Shown in pieces: positions 1 through 12,491 of a stretch of 64,000 nt of DNA. Position numbers and translations under genes: made by a program. This stretch comes from Tenodera sinensis (lineage: Eukaryota; Arthropoda; Insecta; Mantodea; Mantidae): contig CM060967.1 in NCBI GenBank assembly GCA_030765045.1, positions 17,226,284-17,290,283 on the forward strand. The letters run 5' to 3'. The notes under the pieces were generated by a model. The model searched no databases and was not told the DNA's origin. It was given only the letters and a program-made list of their open reading frames with translations. Each line of letters opens with the position of its first letter. The stretch's first letter is position 1.

Positions 1-384
1 GCATTTATACAATAAAAGTTCCGTAATTAACACACAAATATGCTCATATAAAAAATGTTAAGATATATTGACATAAAACAAAACTTTTAAGGTAATTTTA
101 TGTAATTTCTTGGTGAATAAAACTATTGTGGAAAACATATGATCTATTTAACTCATAAGATTAATACTGAAGAGTGCACCCCTGTAATCTAGCTTTGTGC
201 CTAACTTTTGTTTTTTGTATGATAAGACACATAGAAGCCTTCACCGTAACAAGCACCACACCACAGAATTGAAATGGCCGAGGTTTCAATTGGAGAATGA
301 TTGCAAACCTGCAGGACTGTTTTCAAATTGAATTTCTATAACTATTAGGGGTTGAATATTTTGAAATGGTTCTCTTTGTGTAAA
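1..384. other. AT-rich sequence, no gene seen
   Basis: Short interrupted frames only. I see no splice-flanked coding exon and no repeat shared with the rest of the window. Confidence 0.5.
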
Positions 385-622
385 TTTGTTTTTAAAAAAA
401 TTATTTTGTTGTTTAACAATGCTGTCAATTGCCAGGATCACATCAGCATCACTGGTGTGCCGGAATTTCATCCTGCAGTAGTTCTTTTACATGCCAGTAA
501 ATCGACTGACATGGAATTGTCGTTTTTAAGCACACTTAAAAACCATTGGTCTGGGTTGGACTTGAACCCACGACCTGGGATCAGTAGACCAGCGTCTAAC
601 CAACTGAGTCATCCAGACTGAC
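385..622 (-). repeat. tRNA-derived SINE, family B
   Basis: Read on the minus strand, a tRNA-like head at the right end has an A-box-like CTCAGTTGGTTAGACG and a B-box-like GGTTCAAGTCC. A body shared with 7226-7440, 27615-27830 and 34745-34985 follows, and the element ends in an A/T-rich tail near 385-415. The shared body shows it is a SINE and not a lone tRNA gene. The tRNA of origin is not determined. Confidence 0.75.
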
Positions 623-3600
623 TAAGTAGATTACATATTTATGAACCTTGAGAAATGTTATAAAAAATGCACTATACCTGAATCAATTCAGCAAACTCCT
701 TAACAATCACCTTCATGCCATGAAGGAACAGCTAAGACCAGATAGGGCAACATGAGCTACTGATTGGGTTTTGTGTGAGTTACCATCAGTATCAAGTTTC
801 AAGCTTGACTCAGTGGCACATATTAGTCAGGAATATTGTATTTGTAAATCAAATAAACAGGCAAATATGCAGTTATATGCAACGTAAAATACTGCAACGC
901 TGTTGAAAATTTAGTAATTAACTCAAATATAAAGAACACTTTCTGAAGGGAGAAAAGAAATAAGCATTTACCTTAAAATCCTGTTCCTACAAATTAGTCA
1001 TTTGTTCCATCACCAGAGTAGCCTAGCAACAGAAGAGTTTGATGCAACAGTCAGAATGAAGCTGAAGATGAGTATTACTCTAGTTACCCAAGATAGACAT
1101 GTAGTTTTAGTAAAGTTTGTGCATTTAAACCCAACTCCTTGTAATATTTTACTCATTACTTCACTTTAAAGCTTTTGTACATGCATAGATGGCTCTTGGT
1201 TTGTTCTTCATAAAACTGCTTCATTCTCACGTGACAGAACACATAAGATAAACGGAAATCACTGTTAATCAATACTGAGTATCACAACTAAGACAAAACC
1301 TACAATAGGATAAAAAGATACTTGGAGTACAGAGACATATTTTATGAGAAAACAATGACATACACACTGCAAATTCTCACATTAGGAACACATAATGGCA
1401 GCACCTGAAGTTTGTTTGGGAAGAATGCCAATACTCAATATAATAAAATGTTAGGGAATGGACACATTCTATAACACATTCTCAACTTTCCTGAGCAGCA
1501 GCTGTGCATTAAGAGGCATATTATTTTAATCTGATTGTTATCCATGCTTGGCCATCTTTGCAAAACAAAATATTTGTATATACTTCTGTTATTTGGTCGA
1601 CTGCTTACACTTAAAGCTTCACTTAAGATGGGGTATAAGGAAATTAAGTTATAATGTAAGAACCTGGCCTTCAGCTTGTTCTCCATTTTATACACACCAT
1701 TCCAAACAACTGAATGAGTAATTTAAGACAAATGAGATTCCATAGAAGCCAAAGCTATGCTCCAATACCAACCCCATAACAAGAGATCTCTGAGAGATCC
1801 CAAGAAGAGGCAGAAAGACAATTCCTGTTTTAAGAGACCATAACCTTTTAGGGTCCTATGTGTTCTAGGGTTCTCTATGCATTAGGCATGTATGTGTAAA
1901 CTCTGACCTTAAGCAGTACTGAATTCCGGACTGATAAGACCTGTTTTTGCTTGAAGGCCATACCTTAACTGTCACCCTTAAAAGCAACTGAAGTTGGATC
2001 CAAAGAGAATAAGAGGCCAGATGGACTATTTTAACACTAGTTTCACAGAATTCCGACACAGGTGAAGACTGCAAACGTTACTTAATAACAACAATTTCAT
2101 TTACAATAGGAGCCCCAATGTTTTTTTAACAGCTCTCAAAAATATTTTTAGAGCACTGCATTTGAAAGCTGAGCATTTTAGATTTCACACAGCCATTTAC
2201 TGATATATCCTTACATTGCAAACTCTACAGATAGTTTCAAGTATCCCACTGATGCAGAAGTAATGAGAACATATTTTTAAATAATACTGTTCATAACAAA
2301 GAAATGATGTAAGGTTTCTGGTTGTTAATTTTAAATTGTTTTATAATTAAATTAAACTCTTTAAAATTATGTGAAGAATTTTGCAAAAACAAATGCCAAT
2401 TTCTTAAATACATGTTCTCAATATCAGAACACTAAACAATAAATGCTCTTTGTTTTACATTATAAAACATTTCTATGGATAACTTACTCAATTTGAACAC
2501 AGAAAATCTAAACATGAACTGGTTATACTTCAAATACAATTTATGCGAGGACATAATACTCAAAACAAAGAGAATTCTTAAATACCTTAAAGTATAACAC
2601 ATGACTTACAAAACAAGAATAACAACATATGTGTAAATGAATGAGTGAATATGTTAACAAACATCTGCAAAACAATTATGATAAAATTAACATTGGCTAT
2701 TTCAGTTTCTTAAAAAGTCTGAAATTTAAACATTTTCATTACATGTTTGATCTGAAGCTTTGGCCACGATTATAGAACAAAATAATTGAACAGTACATTT
2801 TTAAATTTAGCATCAAACCATGTTTTCTCCTCAGGTTAAAGTTGTGAAGAATGACAGGAGTTACTACCTTCCATTGTCAAAGAAAGGCATTGAATACCAA
2901 CTTAATAAGACAAAGTTAACTGATCTATATTATCTTATGCCCAGCTTTGGCCAGGTGTATGTGTTTTGTGATGCATGTTCTTTTGGAAATGAAGGTAGGG
3001 GATAAGGCATGTCAACATGTGCTTATATCTGCATGTACTATTGTAAAACATCCTATCGAGTAAATCACTAGACACTTGTTATAACCGTAGTACGACAATC
3101 TTACAAGGCAATAATTCCTGTAAAATTTCCTGCAGCATCTTATCATAGTTTCTGAATTAATTTTACAATTTAAACAAATTTAATTTCCTCTGTGAAACCT
3201 TGTGATGCTTCAAGAATATTTAAATATGAAGAATGACTAGAATGAATTAGTGAGTGACAGAATGAACGAACAAATATGTTACAATAATAATTTAAGGGAC
3301 ACTGTAAACATATCAATTTCATATTTCAAAAGGAACAAATATCAAGTCAACTGATCATTGTTCTTTAATATAAAATGTATTCTAATTGCACATTGTTTAT
3401 CTTTTTACATTAATCAAATAAGTTAACAGCAGCGCCTAAATTACAAGTCAGAACAATATCTTCCCTCCTTTGAGGCACACAGAACAATTGGGGTAGCTTC
3501 TCAAATATCTTGAAAGAGCTCATACCTATATCATAGGCACCTTAAATAAATAAATATTATTTGTACTGCTTTTTATTGTAAGACAGTATTTCTTACTGCA

Positions 3601-6600
3601 AAATAACAAAATGAGTAATTAGACTAGTACAGAGCTTTTATTTGGATGTGCGGCCACATTACAGGGATTACTTGTCCTGCACTGTACTGTTCTGTTTCCC
3701 CTCCTCTCCCTCTGCTGGCTCATCAGTCGATGTAAGGTCTATGCAGTAGAAAGGTTGATATGCTGCGAGATCAAATGCTCTAGTGTACTACTGTTGTTAT
3801 AATGGCAAAAATCGGTATACTTTAGCACAGCATCTTCATGTATGATTTCCGTGTGTACCAAACTCTGTAGAGACAATTTATAGACAGATTTCCCTGCTGT
3901 CCATGTGTCTCATGGTTCATAATCTTATAAATAGATTTAGAGATCTACTTCTCACAGAAATTGAAAGTAAATCCTGTGTTCTTACAAAGGAAAATCTAAA
4001 TGACATCTGAGAAACATTAGAACAAAATCCAAAATCTCTGAGAAAGCTTCCACAGGAATCATGAATTTTGCAAACACTAAAAGATTATTATACTCCATCC
4101 AGCCTTAGATCCATACCTTGTATCCCTCTGTGATAACCTGGCGTTCATATCAACTGCAACTAACACAAACACTATGTGGATTCATGCCTTATGTTTATGA
4201 TGCAACAGAACAATATTTACTTGGGAGTTTCAGGAATAGTGTTATCGCGATACATTCAAGTAGCCTTTACCAGGGTTATCATTTCGCCAATATTTAAGGT
4301 ACTATATTTTGTGGTGTGCTTTTGTTTCGGCGTATCATGGGTTCGTTGTTGACGGCTGTGTTTACATCAAGTGGGGACATAAGAATGGAGCGATTATAGT
4401 TGACAAATTGGAACAATGCGAGTAGAGTTAATTTCTGCAAATGGGTGTTGGACAATGTTATAGATTGCTCTAGTGACCTGCTTTTAATTGCTTTTATGAA
4501 AAAGCATGGTTTTATTTACATGGTCATGATAAATTAACGATCACTAACGTAAATTTTCTTAAAAGGTTTGAAATATATGTGACGGCACAAGAACATAATT
4601 TCCTACATCTTCTATGATGCAGGTTACTGTAGTTATAATGTTCATTAGACACTGTTCCGACACTGCTCAACACACATCATGCTTCCTGGCACCAAGAAAA
4701 TCGTTAGGCTGATCAAGCATCCAAATAAAGGCTCTGTATAAAAGTAAGTTAATTTAGTGTTAATGCTTGTTGTCATCAATAACTGATGGCTTGCTTCTGA
4801 AACATATGTAAAATTAAAATTGTCAATAACAAGAAAACCATTTGCTCTATCAAGAGCTTGTAAGCTACCCTTCTACATTCTAGTCGATGTTCTTCCTATT
4901 TTTATGTAGAACTTTTTAAAAAGATGATCATTAAAATATGAGTTTACATCTGTAAATGTTCATTAAAAATGATGCAAACTCATAAATGCCCATGTGAGAC
5001 ACTGCACTCACATTTCTGTTCAACAATATTTGTCATTGTTTTCCACATCAGCATCATCGCTTATAAACAGCTGCTAGAAAAGGAGTCGTGGACAGGCCTG
5101 TCATCACAAAATGCAGGAACTAAACTGACAGTTAACTTCAATTATCTTTTTTTCAATTATATCTCAATATATATAAAGAATAGAAGGAGTTAGAAATATG
5201 CCCTTCTTAGGGGTGTAGAGTAATAATTAAAAAAATAATGCTGTATCATAAATTTTATTGTATTTTAAACAGTTTCAGTTAAGATTGTCTTATAATATCA
5301 AGCAGTCGTGTAATGCAATGCAAGTTGCGTGTTTGAAAAGCTCGAAACATACTACAAGCAGCATCTACACACGCTACAGTAAGTATTCCCCTCGTCACAA
5401 ACAAAGTTGTGTGCAACAAGCTGAAGTTACTTTATGTTTTACTATTATCTTCCGAACAAACCAAATGGGTAGAAGAAAGTATTTAAAAAAAAAAAGAAAA
5501 TTATTAGTCATTCTGAATTAACATAGCATGTAGTGGTAGGAACATTTCAGGCAAATGTCCCTACCACATTTGGCGGTAAGACTGAACCTATACAGAAATT
5601 CAGGCTATGAGCAATACAAACCGGATGTGCTTTGCATCACGTGTTTGGACATGTAGTGTTGCAACATTGTGGTGGGCTTTACAAACTCTTTTCATATTAT
5701 AACGCTCTGGTGATGTTGCTTCCATTTTCACTAATAATATAGCATGCTAATGTGAAAGAATAATCATCAATTAACACAGTTTGTCACACTTTAGCCTCCA
5801 ACTATTCGGTTCTGAACAAGACGAACACGAAACAAAACAAAGAAATGTGGCAACCATGTGCTTTGTATGCAGTTGCCACGTTGTGCTTTAGTAGATGCAA
5901 ACCAATTGAAATTTTAGTGAAAACGGTAAAAGTAAACAAAGCATTTGTTTCCAGTGTTACACATAAAACTGCTTGTACACTTAATTCTTTTGTTTGATAA
6001 TAGATCTGTTGAAAATTTAAAAAAAGGAACTGAAACAAACTTTCATGGCTAAACCTGACAATAGGGCAATCTATTCCCCTCTCACCCGCACTATCCCCTT
6101 ACCCTACGTGATACTTCCGGTTTGTATCACTTGCAGCTTGAACTTCTGTATAGCAATATATGCAAAGGATGAAAATTGCAAGTAGGGGTCCTGCAAATAA
6201 CTGGAAGTATGAGTGAGAGTAAATTGTGCATGAAATTAATGTTTAAATATAAAACCCAAAGTAAACACATAAATCCATAGATGAATACTATTGGAAAACA
6301 AATGAACATCATTGATGGGCAACTGTCCCAAAGACAAAGCCACTGATACCACCTTAAACATTAAAGGCAGCATATATAAATGGAACAAAAACAATTAGAG
6401 GAAGAGAAAACTCAAAGTATTTAGAAATGATCTGCACAAAGTATTTGCCCATTATGTAAAGGAAGGTGCAGAGAATATAAAATTTTAATGCAATGGAGCA
6501 AAAGACTGATAAGAAAATTGAGATAAAACAGAAAAATATAAATAAAAGCCCTTACATAAAAAGGACTGTCTACATGCAGTAAAAGATGAGTGGATATGCA

Positions 6601-6856
6601 AAGTTAATTATATAACTAAATTATGAACTCCAATTAAGAGGTTCTGGTTGAATAAAACAACTAACTTCTTATCGTAGTAGTTAAAATCCTTTTACATCTT
6701 AATAAAGATTAATTTACATTTTTATAAAGAAAAAATTTCAATGTTTATAAACAATAGGAAAAGTGAAGACATGGCCATTAGGACTAGAGTCATCACTCAA
6801 GCTAGTGTCTAAGTTATATCATCTTTCCATAATAAAATATTTTGTTTGGTAATTTT
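623..6856. other. long AT-rich stretch, nothing identified
   Basis: About 6.2 kb with only short frames on both strands. I found no protein family, no SINE head and no terminal repeats. It may hold distal regulatory DNA or very old repeats, and the sequence alone does not decide. Confidence 0.4.
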
Positions 6857-7040
6857 TATTTTATGCCAACCAACTTACCACTGGTTTTTTAAACACACCT
6901 GCTATATATGAGCAATGTTTAAGAGGTGGAATCAGGACTGAAAAATTTAATGCCACTGCCAGGATTTGAACCATGGATCTTCTGCTCATGCACCACTGCT
7001 CTAACCACTGACCTACCATGGTAAGTTGCTAGTATGACAT
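6857..7040 (-). repeat. tRNA-derived SINE, family A (partial)
   Basis: The family A tail (TTATGCCAACCAACTTAC and the GGCAATGTTTAAGAGG region) is followed by the tRNA-like head in minus orientation. It abuts a plus-oriented copy of the same family, giving a head-to-head pair. Confidence 0.7.
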
Positions 7041-7225
7041 TTGGGGTACTTATCTCAGATGTAAAATTCCCTAGTGGTCTACTGGGAACATGCAAATCGG
7101 TTGGGGAATTTAATGCCGTACTGGCAAGTTGCCATGGTAGCTCAGTGGTTAAAGCAGCTACGCATGAGCAGAAGATATGTGGTTCAAATCCCGGCTATGG
7201 CATTGAATTTTTCAGTACTGATTCT
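7040..7225 (+). repeat. tRNA-derived SINE, family A (plus copy)
   Basis: Starts within the 5' family A body, then has A-box-like TAGCTCAGTGGTTAAAG near 7138 and B-box-like GGTTCAAATCC near 7182. The family 3' segment is cut off after the sequence for 'gattctacctct'. Family B follows immediately. Confidence 0.75.
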
Positions 7226-7440
7226 ACCTCTCTACTATTTTGTTTGTTAACATCAGTTGCCACAATCATATCAATGTCACTGGTGTGCTGGAATTTTGTC
7301 CTGCAGGAGTTACTTTACACGGCAATAAATCTACTAACGTGGGGCTGCTGCATTTCAGCACATTTAAGAACCATTGGTCAGGGTCAGATTTGAACCCACA
7401 ACCTTAGTGTAGGTCAGTGCCCAACTAATTGACAGAATCT
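7226..7440 (-). repeat. tRNA-derived SINE, family B
   Basis: Minus-strand copy of the family at 385-622. It shares the internal 'ctgcaggagtt' body, the 'aagaaccattggtc' segment and the tRNA-like B box (tttgaaccca on plus). It is diverged in the head. Confidence 0.7.
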
Positions 7441-9775
7441 TTCTAGAATTTCAAATGTGTGAAATGTTGGAAATGAACTATGCTGTAGTAAATACCTTTG
7501 TACAGCAAACTGACAGTTCATTTTATTGGGAACACTTAAAGGAACATATTCTGACCCCTTCTAACCTTTATGCACTCTTGGAAGAATTCACAAAATGGAG
7601 TTACCCAACATTTTATTCCTTCTTTGACAATTTAATTATGCAACAAAAAGTTTATTTCACAACTAGCATAAAAGTGTGAGTTGAATCCTTCAAGTTAGCT
7701 GCACGAGACCTGGGCTGATATTTTTTAATTCTCTGCACACAGCTTAATACCAATTCAAGAAATATTAATGTGTTAATATTTCATATTTTGCTAAAATTAT
7801 CAATTCTACAATTACCTACAATCAATTTGATGCAATACAAATGCATCTTAAAAAAACTATTGCATTTTTATACAAGATATGAATATTATCTCTAAAGCAT
7901 CTCTGTACAAATGCAATAACATAGTATTCCAAAGTTATTTGGTGGGTTAAATTATTAGGCACCTTCATGATTTTTAAACTTTTGAAGACATAACAATAAA
8001 ATATAAATTATAGAGAAAAATAAAACGTGGCTTTACCTGCTCATATTTAATGAATTTGATTCAGTAGTTATGTTTGAAAAGTTTTACACATAAATAATAA
8101 TGACTGATACATAAAAGCGACCAAAGCTATCAAATTTTGCATCACAAGACAGGACACGTTTGAGTGAACCTCTACATTATTAGATTGAGTTGTGATGTGA
8201 ATTGACTTAGAAGGGAACTAACTACCGCAAAGGAGCTTGATTTTTGCAACAAGTTGAGGGTGAACTAATATGCTGATAGCATATCAACTTTTCTTTTTCT
8301 TTCTGCTCTTTTTTGAGGGGGGTTATGGCATGCATCATTTGGAGATCAAAGAAATCTCATCTGATAGCATTCATTTAGGGAATTTTAACATACATTATTT
8401 TTTAAAAAATGCTCTCTACAGAAGCAATATTTCCCATTAATCTAACTCTACTTAGAAATTTCATGGGACGAGATCAGATCATCAAAGTTCAGATTAACAA
8501 ACTCTTAATCTATGTTCTCATATTCACCACACTGCAATTTCCAAAGTCAGTGGGAAATATTATTCCTTTGTATGCTATATCATAGAAATATCACATAGGC
8601 TCTAAAAGGCTTTATTTTGCTGAGCCAATTAAATACTAACACTACTGAAAATATTGTGCAACACCATTGGAAACTGCATTATTGTACAGTTCTGTTAATT
8701 TACTTTCCTTTCAGTCTTGTGCAGTTTTCTGAGAATAGTGCAGCAATGTTTTCAATAGTGGTTTATTACATAATTGTATCAAAGAAATGAAGCATCTTTG
8801 AATAACATATCAGCACTTTGGGCAGACTTTAAAGTAAAAAAGAAGAGGAAATTACAAAATACAAATAACTTGGTGAAAAAACAAAGTTCATTTTCCCATG
8901 CACCTAGTTTCAGTACAGTGATGATAAACAGCTGTTCTGCGTGTACTCGGTGACTAACCCATGAGGTGTATCAGAAAGAATGTGAAACTGCCAAGTTGTT
9001 TACACAAGCTTATCAGACATACACGTAATGTGTATGTTACATCAATGCCATTAACTAGCATTTCAGTGTGGTTTGTTTTGCCACATACTGTATATGCTGA
9101 AATTTCAAACATTAAATGTCATTTAATATAAGTAACATGTTTTGGATACTAATGTACTCATCGTCAACAGGTACCTGCCTGGTTCCCAATGGATACATTT
9201 ATCATAAAACTGATTGCTATGTATCCCCACTGCCAACTACACTATAGGGACTTCAAGGCCTGTTAATACAGAGATCCATAAAATGATTATGTCCTAACCT
9301 TAACTGCCATATGAACATGTCTCATGAAACAAAGTATTCAATGAACATTTCTAATGTTGGGATGAAAATTTTCACATTTTCTGTTTCTTTTGATGTATCA
9401 GTCATTTGTTTGCATAATTTTTGGAAAATACAACACTTCAGAGCTGGATTAATCCTCTATATTAACGCTGTATAGCTAATCAATAGTTGTAGCACTGCGG
9501 TCAAAGACTAGGAAATGGTTCAGATGTCTAGTTCCTGTCCTCACCTGTGAATTGATTAGAGTGAGATTCCACTCCGTGCAGTGATAAAGACATTTGCTAA
9601 AAGATGTCATTGTGGTAATGGTTATTTCTATAAGCTTAACTCAATTTGCCCCAATGTACACAAAAACCATGTGCAAGTTAATTTAAAACTATCTGAAAAT
9701 GTCAAGTTGCCATAACTTATGTCAGAATAAGTTGGCACTCCGCCACCTCTCTCCCTCCTCACTTCTATTTATTAA
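7441..9775. other. AT-rich stretch, no assignable gene
   Basis: One open frame of 74 codons at 7455-7679 lies outside recognisable repeats but matches no family I know. The rest is AT-rich with no visible element boundaries. Confidence 0.4.
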
Positions 9776-9929
9776 GACTAGTTTCAAGGTTTCCAAACCA
9801 ACTTTATTGACAAATAATTGGTAAGCACAACAAATTTAGAGAAATTGAGATACCTAAGTTTAAATACAGTAAATTTTCTTTTTATCAAACATTTTTTTGG
9901 AAATTTGAAAAGATGCAGAGGTATAGAAA

Positions 9930-10210
9930 ATCCCAACCAGCAAAAAATAAACTCAACATTGGAAAGAATAAAAAACCAGAAAATAATGGAAATTATGAGT
10001 GTAAAAGAAGAACCAGATATTATAGAGAAGAAAAGACGACGGTGGTAAGGGCGCATTAAAAGAATGCCAGAAGAACGACTGCCAAAGAATATACTGGAAT
10101 GGATACCAGAAAAGAAAAAGGAAACGTCCAATGACAACTTGGATGGATGATGTACAAGCATCAAGAAATTTGGACCCAGAACAATGGAGAAACCGAGAGG
10201 CATGGACTTA
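9930..10210 (+). pseudogene. non-LTR retrotransposon reverse transcriptase, C-terminal remnant
   Basis: The plus strand encodes the end of a non-LTR retrotransposon protein: a basic 'KKRRRW' stretch, then '(G)RIKRMPEERLPKNILEW', then 'TTWMDDVQ'. This is the pattern known from insect reverse transcriptase C-termini (RLRWxGHVxRM...RLPKxxLEW...GRPxTxWxDDV). A stop at about 10046 and frame changes before the TTWMDDVQ part show it is dead. Clade (RTE/CR1-like) is not resolved. A family A SINE starts directly after it. Confidence 0.6.
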
Positions 10211-10211
10211 T

Positions 10212-10529
10212 TATTTATGCCAACAAACTTATTGCTGGTGTTTTTAAACATACAAGCCGTGAGTGGGCAATGTTTGAGAGACAGAATCAGAACTGAAAAA
10301 TTCAATGCCCCGGCCAGGATTTGAACCACAGACCTTCCGCTTTGCATATGGCTGCTCTAACCATCAAGCGACTGTGACAATTTACCAGAACGACATTGAA
10401 TTCTCCAACCAATTCATATTTTTCCCGGTAGACCACAAAGGGAATCTCACATGAGAGATAAATATCCAAAGGGCGACTTACAATCGTAAGCACTTCATGT
10501 GCCGGCATTAAATAACCTTTAGATGGTAA
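10212..10529 (-). repeat. tRNA-derived SINE, family A (near full length)
   Basis: About 318 bp, the best complete copy in the window. On the minus strand it runs from ATTACCATCTAAAGG through a 5' body, then the tRNA-like A box and the B box GGTTCAAATCC, to a tail ending in GGCATAAATAA. The next copy starts at 10530, giving a tandem pair. Confidence 0.75.
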
Positions 10530-10790
10530 TTATTTATTTATGCCAACAAACTTATTGCTGGTGATTTTAAACCTAGAAGCCATGTGTGGGCAATGTTTGA
10601 GAGGTAGAATCGGAACAGAAAAGTTCAATGCCACAGCTGGAATTTGAACCACAGACCTTCCACTTTGCATGCAGCTGTTCTAACCATTAAGCTACAGTGA
10701 CAACCTGCCAGTATGACATTGAACTCTCCAACTGATTCATATTTTTCCTGGTAGACCACAAAGGGAGTCTCAAAAATACTTCTGATAGTG
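10530..10790 (-). repeat. tRNA-derived SINE, family A (5' truncated)
   Basis: Second tandem copy, same orientation as 10212-10529. It is lost after the segment 'accacaaagggagtctca'. Confidence 0.7.
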
Positions 10791-11034
10791 AATGTTGGAT
10801 ACCTTGATAAATAACGTTAGTACGTAATTGTTTTAAGATCATGATATTGCCTCCTGAAATTCTTTTAAAACATGCAAATAACCTTTTTTCAAACCAAGTT
10901 AGATAGCAAACACTATTCATAAGTATACACAGAAGGCACATAGTAGGGGCAAAACAAGATATGGGGAAGACAGCGAAAGTGGTATTGCTAACGTATCTGT
11001 TTCCGATGTACCACCATGTGAGTTTGGGGTTAAA

Positions 11035-11120
11035 TCAAGGCAAATGAAGCTATTAACAGTGAAGCAACAGAATCTAAAATTATAAACTAAAAGCTTCACT
11101 TATCTTAGTAATTATTGCAA
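11035..11120. repeat. fragment of the MITE-like repeat at 55387-55774
   Basis: Contains 'gaagctattaacagtgaagc' and 'actaaaagcttcacttatct'. Both recur at 55387-55500, at 55726-55810 and (first part) near 57235. Confidence 0.5.
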
Positions 11121-12179
11121 GTTCTTCAAATGCTGACTAGCTTCAAGTTGCATCCAACGCATTTAAACATAGCTACTGACACTCAACTTAAAGATCTATT
11201 TGTCGCCAGCCTTTGAAAACAAAAGCCTATAAATACACTCTATTAGAGATCTGTGTTCAGAAGCTATTGAAAATCGATACCACAAGTATTGTGTTAGATT
11301 CAATTAAAAATAAGATTAAACGTTAATCACAAAATAAAGTGTCATCTAAGAGACCCTTACATTTCCCCTGCACCTATAGACACATTAGAAGAGCTCAGCT
11401 CACTAGCAAACCAATGAGAGGCGTCTGCTTCATATATGGCTTCCACTTCACAGTGTTTATTCCAATTTATTTTTTAAATTATTGTACAATTTGAAATGTT
11501 TTTCCATGATTTTTTCCATATTATTAAAGGTTTTATGCATCTAAGACGGTATCAGTTGCAATTAGCTCAGAGCATTGCAAGTCTACTGTTAATGCACTGA
11601 GAAAATAACAATTTAAATGGCTAGCCGATGAGTTTAAATACTGCAATAAATGGTTATTGCTGAGTGTGTTAAAGTAACACTAGGTGTCTGCAAAGATGTG
11701 ATGCATTGAAATTGAAATCAGATTTCCCACACAGTCAAGGCATATTTGAATCCACAACAAGAGATTGTTTCAGTCTGTTCAAAGCTAACGATGTGAGTTA
11801 AAAGTTCTTGATGCATCTCCTACTTGACCAACAGAAGTGTTAAGTGTTACAACTATTGATTAGTTATCAGTTACTTGATTATTTCTCTGTGTAAAACATC
11901 TAGTGTTTTATACGTGATAGATCAATTATATTATCTTTTTAGGTACAAAGTTTAAACAACTGTATCATTAAAAAAAATTATTTTGGATATTGAGTATTAA
12001 AAATATTAACAAATTAGGATGTAATACTGAATGTGTGGTAGGCCTGTCCAGAAGCACCATATTCGTCATAGAATCATTATCATTATATCATCACATATAT
12101 GATCTGGCAGTGGCGATGATGGTGCCCAAATGATGTGGCTACAATGACAAAACTGCTCGTGCTATATAATGGCGCACTA
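11121..12179. other. AT-rich, no gene seen
   Basis: Downstream of the MARVEL gene stop codon on the minus strand, so its 3' UTR should lie here. Several AATAAA-type polyadenylation signals are possible on that strand and none can be chosen. Confidence 0.35.
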
Positions 12180-12491
12180 TCATGCCACTGTATATGGATC
12201 TGGATATTTGGAAGAACACGGCTGAACATCGTCCACAGGCCAAACTCTTGGAGGAGGGCCCGAGGTAGAGGGCACAGCAGCCCACTGCTGCTGTTGTGAT
12301 GAGGAGGGAGGAACTTGGAGTTGAAGGGATGTGGATGAAGGGGACCGCGATATGCCCGATGGGGCTTGCTCCCGTCGCTCCTGTAGAGTCATCTGACTGG
12401 GATCTTCATCCACTGGGCTGTACTGCACTGCACTACGCCTTGTGATGAAGGATAAGATTAATGCCTCCAGGGCACATAGGTAACCCAGGAT
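12180..12491 (-). CDS. MARVEL gene exon 4 (terminal)
   Basis: 103 codons plus stop after a TTGATAG acceptor. It encodes TM4 (ILGYLCALEALILSFI), a YSPVDEDPSQM segment, a Ser/Pro and QQQQ-containing tail, and ends YTVA at the stop. Confidence 0.75.
   Translation of the reverse strand: MLGYLCALEALILSFITRRSAVQYSPVDEDPSQMTLQERREQAPSGISRSPSSTSLQLQVPPSSSQQQQWAAVPSTSGPPPRVWPVDDVQPCSSKYPDPYTVA

Noticed and set aside
540..615. tRNA-like A and B boxes as genuine tRNA genes (also at 7138, 10320, 25510, 27770, 30175, 32890 and 47350)
   Set aside because: Each is joined to a body and tail shared with other copies in the window or shows SINE-type flanks. None folds into a clean cloverleaf by eye.
7455..7679. 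74-codon open frame as a gene
   Set aside because: No family match, no clear splice sites or conserved motif. Such length is expected by chance.
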